Part shown: positions 63,701 through 64,000 of the stretch, piece after piece
Numbering within the stretch: position 1 is the stretch's first letter
How the letters are laid out: each line of letters starts with the position of its first letter
From: Clostridiales bacterium
Lineage (GTDB): Bacteria > Bacillota > Clostridia > Christensenellales > Borkfalkiaceae
Length of the DNA stretch: 64,000 nt
Assembly (NCBI GenBank): GCA_022508245.1
Contig: JAFLVO010000003.1
Coordinates: forward strand, 62,001-126,000
Reading direction: 5' to 3'
Made by a program: the position numbers and the translations under genes
The notes under the pieces: generated by a model
What the model was told of the DNA's origin: nothing
Database searches by the model: none
Seen by the model: only the letters and a program-made list of their open reading frames with translations

Positions 63701-64000
63701 CACTTCACGGATATAAATGCCGGTACCAACAGGACGGTCAACGTAACCGTAACCCTTACGGGCGACGACGCGGGCAACTACTCGCTCTTGAATAAAGTAG
63801 TTACCGCAAAAGCAAACATCAATAAGGTATCGCTTACCCTTAAATGGACTGTCGAAGACTATGCTTGGACGGACAACGGAGCGTACGTATTCTACTACGA
63901 GCCCGGCGAGAAGCCTCACGTCAAAGCAGAGATCGCAGAGCGCGACCTTGGTAAGATTGTAGAAGGCGAAAAGGTATTCGTTTCGGATATCGAAGGTCTT
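39776..64000 (+). CDS. Giant secreted multi-repeat surface protein (LRR_5/BspA-like array then MBG/YDG-like array), 3' truncated by the window
   Basis: ATG at 39776; the frame is open at every place I translated it, with LRR/MBG motifs in one phase throughout, to base 64000 (8,075 codons). N-terminus MKNSRTKKHGFKVVGLAALAALLISTGVAGVVLSEKSTGGIATAE is a signal peptide. Missing from the ORF track because it has no in-window stop. Confidence 0.95.
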   Translation, partial: MKNSRTKKHGFKVVGLAALAALLISTGVAGVVLSEKSTGGIATAETQVTATAPIEETTGGMPNTRAASSVVTLDQEKYFTISSTGQLQGFSNEGFKALASGGVTPKNNSEIKVDFAVGYPAKVTSVIEGVFAECSTMVEINMSFVGESLTRSSVSRETFFGWIFGGDWQVNDGDADYRTQTSGSASYTAYFPYKLTSVSISGGANGAIVSGAFRNVRTIKSVVLGNNITTIGDDAFAGCTLLQSVTLGNKLTRIGGRAFQGNAINSIVLPATLESVGTAAFSGCSVGTVTISNIDAFASIEFEDATANPLSTPKEPTDRNLAYSGSVINSVTLSAAAKKIGSYAFYGYEKLREISFSNTIGAIGEGAFSECTNLRNFKLPTSVKSIGTYAFQNCKSLTELIIPAYSVEEIGREAFYGCSALTKVDIGVGVKTMYEQILRGCYSIVELTMPYIGKYSSTRWNSGEQYPLGYTFGTSNPGYSYSALQPRRLTANNTGLSNTTYYIPNSLEKVTVTAGNVMYGAFYNCSYIKEIVFERDVEFIEQYALWGCARLERLTIPFVGQGRFADNNMQPIRGVNASTVATTASGKSSNAQTFGYIFGGNSNPGNPSANYAYTQTRFDATISNGNAYWYHYIPISLKEVTIIDSPTFAAQDYTIYFGAFFDSNYIETIHFPETLKEIQGWAFYSCDRIKEIDLPNSVTTLGYQCFYYLPAMTKLTIGTGWNTLTAYGGTYQIFNSTNKITQLHIRDINRFVELNFNDIYSNPLYMANTNSAFTGIYVNGSDTPTTVISLTNANKIGQYVFYNYNKLTEINICSTVESIGYQTFYNCTALTKVNFAPDMGNYTLANYAFQSCTALEDIVLPNGITTIGSYAFQSCINLKTAEIGETATTINAYLFYDCRKLQSLTTPFVGLNHAPSNYNDSQTNSYTLGYMFYINSQFSGSYLAQQCGTNFYIPTTLTNVKITNSTIIAREAFQNTRITTIDLPTKLEKIYTNAFNGCSYLKKINLHSIEKYAQITFSSAYASPFGYAAGVLYMDDVQVDQITRTELTTNVTKINDYAFYNNSNIKTFNPGNSLQEVGNYAFYNNVSLETITCGNKLVKFGDYAFYSCDKLGGTNGLTLNYVNSIGQYCFADCPVLKYVRIDNKATFGNYAFNNCKGLEQVVIPSGLTEWVTSTFNNQTANPLNYAGRLSYDYLDNTVEELDLRGVSGMIPNYCFVGCISITRVIIGKDITQLGQYSFLNCMSLAEVANLGELTMSTGSTNPNNSYVAYYALFITDTATGKGDYSEIGNFMFVKQSSGWVCYSYRGNDKVVTLPAQNPDGDPGYAVKSYAFYGREFTEVIVPNNVTEIGEGAFGACVYLQKLTLPFLGRTNYSIGNDVTAVDKTLGYIFGTRDNTGSTLVQVYHTGNFTNGTTTVQANYYVPDSLRTVIISSHSKNEAQVYLTPFAFGNFKYLEEVQLWNAITVIDRFSFYNCTGLKKVTVGNKVTTWDDRAFDNCISLKTINIPATTTTVGNYVFRNTPNLETVNITDLNAYCYISFPGYTSTPLNNNKARLYLNGNLVTDLKNGTMTRIGQYAFWGYGGFVDLTVPDSVTSIGPYAFGNTVNLESINLPFVGDQIRTAGDTNGAHVFGYIFSNTGVWNNLNDNQNYYAYTARWTWTIIPTKLTNVVIRHGNILDYAFQNCMMIEHITLPRKFANNDGYGGYGNNTIAKTIYAYAFEGCRALKSIDMGDDITLIQSYAFRYCLELEEADLPDSLQTIQTGVFNGCQSLRKVTLPGTLTTLGSGSPYVFYGDSSVSLYNPFVYNSYLSFTNTFARNIEEVYIDNIDNWTLNCNIGHYYDNPMWGQNATVRYAKGDKTNLSEYTLLTDIKGTISASVATIRQYAFYGCTQWVELHIPTTVTTIGFAAFGGAKNLESIELAFVGNTKTNTNDNASGVFGYIFGQISYDGSYFATTGNSGRTVHGNNNLDNIGTYYIPRTLTSVHILGGNITDGAFARCWSLTSITFADNFMYSSLNYIGNSAFRATNITEFTVPECFARIEAFAFKDCIYLKKFTAIGSNLVQMDDNILQGCESLEELDVAFIGYHKNGYTWYDYYQNGLHYWFNAYPLIGAGANNSGTTLYTDSDYQRTSYFSGNLDGKNHNYNVNDKLYVGRQYMHGFNNSDARNYMYYFPFYAPKSLTKIKVRGGHLSYSMFEWFQYIEEIDLPESYSANIPLYRTFWNCKRLKRVNMPAAANLTTLGGRYLNNYNFNSYPQYGYGVFWGCENLEEVVVPFATSGQSDGYYTNSQYHGFNWWFNNNYSEDTAYGGVDSSKYYGVARTYSLNGTSKETWYVPKSLKKITVQGGYFPLGVLENFSYVEELILPERPYSTAAAYSTIYERAFAGMSSLKSIRIPNAWTTFRREVFKDCNALDVVRIDSISVWLGHDFETVSASDTTYNNNFLMGTSNPLHKKDLAGIGMRWDDGAELHVKISGATSAPYALYKNLIVPVEVDRIGRANFYEYSFLESITFSPNGYVNTIDPYAFYNVSPLTTVNIPDTVDTIGEYAFASNETLTNVTVNVRQIGQYAFSNCYLFESITVGPNLKISNINAFDGTTISQLHIQNLTQWCYIDFKNVAANPLSVCGSIYQEGKAQTELRIPDGTIRIANYAFVNASTLESIHVPDSVETIGIQAFRGCSGLESITLPFIGSSRTATSANANTLFGYIFGSESYMGVENATQQYYGSSYVNYYFPRNLREVTITGGNILYGAFYNCSFLTSITLPEKTYNSNTLGSNAFYNCTGLQKIAIPQNITEMAAGTFNGCNNIELVTIYDLEAWCKIVFRDMYSNPMWHGAEMQLSGGPVSDVVIPDTITSLNQYVFYGCTSLFSVTIPDSVTVINTYAFAKNISLAHVTLSNKITNIYAYAFAECDALEEIRISDLASWCKITFASYQANPLSNPLAKLFINGEYSTELIVTDEMNVTSISSYAFWGYSNLTKLVIPSTVTEIGANAFGGTVNLRSLTIPFAGLGFNRYNNDTNNSVHIMFGTYQRADNGMVIVNNAWANYYLPPYLEEITLLGGNVMQYSFRNITSLKRFNFGDGVHPFKHGTQTTVSGSYGGNAYLNSNGYIIWSYAFQNCTSLEEIIIPDDTFNIIYSYAFQNCTSVKRIEMVTDHLNGVENKNAYGFMQGLIQEYAFIGCGAVTEVSVPWVGNTALAYNYRNGNDWYGHFGFIFGRSSYTNAIPTRYYNGNSPVTYGYGATMYIPAGLKKITINGYSGALVSYCFSGLSEVEEIYINYTKIFNNTGNSTYNSHAQYLRDPFFYCYRLKKVIFEHDINGLYYLEYRMFYDCPFLEEVQIPWIGANRQTNNVTNAGNQQFGFTFGGTNWGINTNSHGSYHYSAAQYYTNGNAAYNNSFPLSLKKITVLGGNVLVGAFANMTSLTEVNLPEHVVSNGDSYVHTIAHRAFYGCTNIKNIVIPDAYTTIGAEAFMNCTSLTKVHFGTGIRTVERDAFRGCSKLNQVELDEITSWLATNFNSAMANPLYYGAEMMLLKTTVEDMEEEVTKTYEKVVYLTVPSQTNRIGNYNFYNYVHLQRVAIASTVDSIGTDAFYGCLNLDRVDITDIKDWCEVDFATASSNPLANGAGLYLNDVEVSELEITDGTTQIGKYTFYNCKSLISASIPSSVTSIGIQAFWGCEQLKSVDVPTSVTSIGKAAFGGCTRMTSISLPFVGAAPSTTSNSNTTAAYGVTSLFGYIFGDTTYDGGRAVVQRYHTGANQGYTAATTDVTYYIPQTLVSVEIKGLTNAVINDFAFYNCTQLTEIKLGEGIVKIGHYAFYNCSQFTDFALPATVTAIGENAFSGCLAMNRLVISDIAAWLDTSFANASSNPLFNGNIVIYEASTNEILKTLVLPTTITKIGKFSFYNYKHLENIVLPDSGEEGVEPSMLLKTIEESAFYGNSALVSVTLPSSVTSIQTNVFSGCRSLVNMVVPFIGVNASTGAGNNTLFGYFFGTTEYNGGTAVKQVYDTSGNGATYYIPNTLRSVTVLGGNVNFGAFSSCSMLTKVVLPSTITSIGQNVFFDCGNLTYLDIPFVGNSKTVSQQNNTAHFGYIFGTEPYSNGFSVEQMNGTTPVTYYIPSGLETVIVRGGNILNYAFANVSMVKHIELSKEAGSQLTMGTYAFSGCSSLEEFNLPTYFTTIGVNAFAGCESLEKVYTDNIDLWARTAFTQYNPTPEEAQNGMLVSCMANPLSNGAGLYVLNEYGVYDHVTELVLTDEAQKIGTYAFANYMDLVKVVLPKSLTSTMNSNNTSITVHAIATSAFWGCANLKSITIPFIGSSERATAVSANTVFGYLFGTVAYEGGVATTQKWGTAAANTATYYIPEKLEEVIITDGTIWYGAFSNCNNIKKVVIAGAIADIAQYAFSGCSSLVSFDAGTALTTINDYAFENCSSLPELYVPSTLTTIKGYAFIGCTSLVKVKAETILDWLKIEFTNASSNPLSNGAGLYLHVREEEDFEEVNDLVIPSTTSAINAYAFYNCKSLQMVHVNITFSQDVGSSLKTIGTQAFYGCENINDVYLSEYTLMAWTSINFADYSANPLSNKAALYTGSTSLSNGTLLSSPIFSDQLSAITPYAFYGCTSLTSATVVQNITEIGKGAFGACDNLVSITLTFVGQKDTATASEATLFGYIFGDVENENSTAVTQYWSATASKTYYIPNSLKSVSLTVGTSTCNINYGAFYGYTWLTSITLPTRLTGIGASAFYNCSGLTNISLGQQITNIGANAFLGCENLHEVNATSLSGWFGITFANEYANPLANIGTITFGNTETAEVEVPEGISKVNAYVFYGATSINKVSIGTSSTANVTVGEKAFYNNVNLQSVTIGSQVTSIGASAFEGCKDTVLRQTVTSDLTAWLKIDFANETSNPSYYSHNLYYGDEPIKELELNTETITGNAIKKYAFINNTEINQVTVGTNITSIGDKAFFGCTNLRLVINQNYGTANGKLNIQKGATTYGYIAYYALSVINGNSASVSQRVINGYKFILADDVWYLVGYDGGEIELNLPETVPDELDTVTYRIYEYAFNNKDNLVSVNIPKNAVHIGKYAFADCDALTSVTIGSGVSQISDHAFYNCVSLEKVKIDDAPASIGEQAFSGCVRLDNVTIPDSVTTIATKAFENCTSIRKLVIGDVDSIATAAFVGCSSIVDITIPYVGNAKTIATPAQTTLFGYIFGTTSYTGGYAVTQKFGSANNNTGVFYIPETLRNVTVNGGNLLYGAFSNLNRIESVTLKGVQTIGERAFEGTTNLETIAFGDSISTIGTYAFNMSGITTLNIPNTVTSVGSYAFTACKNLTQAHIGTGITVLESYVFYDCISLEEITLPNTLTTINESALRQTGILEIIIPESVTTLGANIFVNCKSLTNVVMSNNVATIPAGTFNGCSSIVSMRLPYVGGAFNVTNNAEMTLFGYIFGKTTYEGAIGVPQRYSQAANSITFYIPATLKKIEIVKGMMVTTGRLQNVIGFGALYNMSMIEEIIIDANVKYIQQSAMSLCTSLKKISIYADTLKFDNTVFQQSTNIKEVHILDLNKWIAYEIGVETSNPLYNGGKLYVNGVEAVNLVIPSTAKKIGSYVFTGCVSITNVTIPASVTEIGTGAFRNCINLKAAFIEDLKQWLTIKFGNPQANPVNAGGTIYLDGEPLADLTIPTSVSVVSAYSFYGCTSLNSVIIPAHVTSIGEEAFRGCNKLLKVWDLTTGSGALNVEAGSTDNGWVGYYAAYISKDLKDNGGYITVDGGFVFHKADDNIWYLMDYTGTETDIVLPQENPDDDGSTERTYRIDKYAFADKNITSVKILADSVREIGEGAFQNCTSLEKVIIESGVETVKESVFFNCYNIKRMSVPFVGSFVSATTASPSSLFGYYFGTERFDNATRTRQYYSELFTDYYIPNSLTEVEITGVKSTEGMILFGTFFGMEHLETITLPSNLKSIGNRAFEGCTGLASVNIVNLANWCHVEFANAAANPLNNAHNLYVDGIYQTHILIPESVTTINKYAFYNATSFTAVTVSKNVTLIDSNAFYGCKNLGDVYNLSELNIVAGATTHGYVAAYAKAVHLTPRPEGGEEIGEEMKQGDYVFQNRNGKWYLIRYEGEATEITLPEASPAKGDYFIFGSAFENNTELTSVKMTDHVKGVGVGAFRGCTSLQYVTLGTNVTEVENYAFFGCPISQIYLPENCTYGQDVFSGLTESALLIAPSYNVYNSIYNAYSAYRVSLTYEAAVRFYLTASVTTSNFYTTQTKLAGRSIQYVKSDKGIWQISSMEISLPSTINNLTILSWKKADGEAITNLSDVPVGSAIAIYANEVALPKLDDVTVLYGQNYTVNANWLSTQIMNIIYTPAIDGSPAGNALTAAPSPAGEYLVTVEPKPAAGFTFVGGKPTATLIIEKAEITNISISPYSGTYDGKTHGVVTSTPTATVVNAGANPLTWSYSRTESNYASTLSFKDAGVYTVYYRVQANNHKDAFGSFQVVISAATIVVNTEYTKGYTGTYDGKEHNPLATKSATVQGGVAIVWSFSLEKEGTYSPDFTVKDVVFDAETRTAKSFKVYYRVSADNHTSVDGEVDVLINFATITNIIINGYNGKKDELPHAGIVGTPTATTVDGCSMKWTYCDTQDGTYTNKIPEFTETGGYVYYKIEADNHEIATGRVAVNISDYEAIVVQDDGGRTFVYDGIEHQVSEFRPTASASEEYPAEVLNWTYSDKADGEYGESYKIKNAGTYIVYFTIKANEHFDYTGSFVVTIQEAKLVNVVSPVAYTGTYDAKSHSGALNDNYSAKSVDNSEVVWKFSKDGETYSTEMPTYKDIGTYKFYYTVSAANHTSVSGELTVRISEAVITGVNVQGYSGVYDGKEHDSVASKVANSKVDDVEFVWMFSTTGAEDTYSTEVPKVREIGTYTYYFIVMAENHVSVSGKYVIVVGALPIIDVAAGGGTEKVYDGKAIKVEDYKPEIKSKGDNFVWSFSLEDKGDDTVYTSSISVENANEYTVLFKIVAEGYETYYGTYIINITNAKMTVTGVVANNRTYDGSLQAPVKESEANIELQGNNKAVWSYRLSEGHEWATDLRLSEAGTYSVFWRVTAPNHDAVSGQLVVKIDKADITEVSINGFSGNYDGNAHGIAGTPSAKVYGDNAIVWSYYSAETDSYTTTQPTFVNANTYEIKYRITADNHNDYEGSFTIKINLATITGVSVKGINIQYDTLAHNVVDGTPEARTVDGKAATWKYKEYNDAEYSTSISKINAGEYVIYYVIEAANHKSIEGSFKAYISKRTITVTIFDIEDAVYGEWTVEGAAEKLAGLTRKPTITGGYENSNIPVTLMLVASELPESGYIPSGTYTISGDAGDSTNYDISYITGTLTISDAEMTIGEGKNLNLTYNGEAQSIEDGKPTVSGRGDFSPVITYSLKEDGVYLANLTVTNAGTYTVYFKITAENHVDSKIGRFTVTVAKREITVTVDETSFTYGELSLDVLEAKLKGIAKVTATGATIAADAKAYALSLEDSSEEKLSIELCLSTAKKIKVGNYTVIYTELDKDNYTITWSLKTVKVTPKQVTVADFAQNVETGNKVYDGTDKAIVDYSKVTVEGLVEGDKVVFSVEGKFAQATAGENITVTITGSFSGDDAGNYSFPQLSTTRSHNILGTATKPTYKTNPVKYSPVTKISDVIKDFNPAIMTVKVSDGKSDITKTLTPYGDEGDYFIPGVGKYTLTFTLKDGLNLTWTGEETAEPVVLEDFTVEGSKVARPTANNTTFVYDGTSQSYVPEGFDATLMNIQINGEFGNSAINAGEYTITVSLKDKDNISWLTTGDDEVEFTFVIKAREITVTIGDASENYGTWTSSNVNSQLAALGLTTVSTDIEDGIAIVSGDRESDVYTITVDFAERTTADGKLNAGTYAIHGVVNTSAKGKNYKITFVGEWNGADDYKLKAGTLTIDKAVASVSGVVAEAKTYDGKDSAVVTGGTLGGILGSDDVDFELEGHFTDINAGTNRTVNVTVTLTGDDAGNYSLLNKVVTAKANINKVSLTLKWTVEDYAWTDNGAYVFYYEPGEKPHVKAEIAERDLGKIVEGEKVFVSDIEGL
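40100..58400 (+). repeat. BspA-like LRR_5 array with two recurrent insert types
   Basis: Repeated 'yAFxgCtsLxxVtIPxsVtsIGxxAF' units. Inserts include 'LFGYIFGTTSYTGGYAVTQKFGSANNNTGVFYIPETLRNVTVNGGNLLYGAF' (55.3 kb) and 'ISDLASWCKITFASYQANPLSNPLAKLFINGEYSTELIVTDEMNVTSISSYAFWGY' (48.5 kb). Confidence 0.9.
58970..64000 (+). repeat. Tandem MBG/YDG-like (bacterial Ig-like) modules of about 85-95 aa
   Basis: Repeated 'ItnvxinGysGtYDGkxHxxxxtptA...vWxyS...Y...vGtYtvyykvxAdNHxxxsGxxxvxI' starting near 58972, 59234, 59519, 59770, 60034, 60297, 60823, 61079 and 61337, then divergent 'REITVTV...YG' and 'KVYDGTDKAIVDY...GDDAGNYSF' modules. Confidence 0.85.

Noticed and set aside
39848-63919. The minus-strand ORFs listed across 39.8-64 kb (e.g. 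55280-57577, 765 aa; 60167-61552, 461 aa; 48035-49279, 414 aa)
   Set aside because: They are antisense to a continuous + strand coding frame full of LRR/MBG motifs. Their translations are low-complexity V/Y/R/C/E-rich shadows of the repeat codons with no recognisable domains.
39776-64000. Possible CRISPR or tandem DNA satellite in the repeat-rich region
   Set aside because: Repeats are protein-level, codon-phased and degenerate, with no short identical repeat/spacer periodicity. No CRISPR array is present.
1-64000. tRNA, rRNA, transposase, integrase or phage genes
   Set aside because: None recognised by eye. The intergenic gaps are short and filled with promoters and terminators; absence by eye does not replace a tRNAscan/Rfam run.

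Overview
The window looks like a chromosomal segment of an uncultured Clostridia-like Firmicute. That placement is inferred from a YlmC/YmxH-like sporulation protein, promoter style and gene content; no 16S is present. Positions 1-39.3 kb are mostly housekeeping: a DUF421/DUF4363 pair, a folate operon (folC-folE-folP-folBK), Ppx/GppA, maf-mreB, lepA, an alkyltransferase, hemW, two large SF1 helicases (HelD-like and DUF4011-type), asd-dapA-dapB, an ArsR/P1B-ATPase metal operon, adenine deaminase, secA, prfB and tsaD. The main feature is not in the supplied ORF track. From the ATG at 39776 one + strand frame stays open to base 64000 (8,075 codons, no stop seen where I translated it) and runs off the window. 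It encodes a giant secreted protein: a signal peptide, about 18 kb of BspA-like LRR_5 repeats interrupted by two recurring insert types, then about 5 kb of tandem MBG/YDG-like modules. All the minus-strand ORFs listed in 39.7-64 kb are antisense shadows of it. No tRNA, rRNA, CRISPR array or transposase was recognised. Domain and family names come from reading motifs, not from searches.
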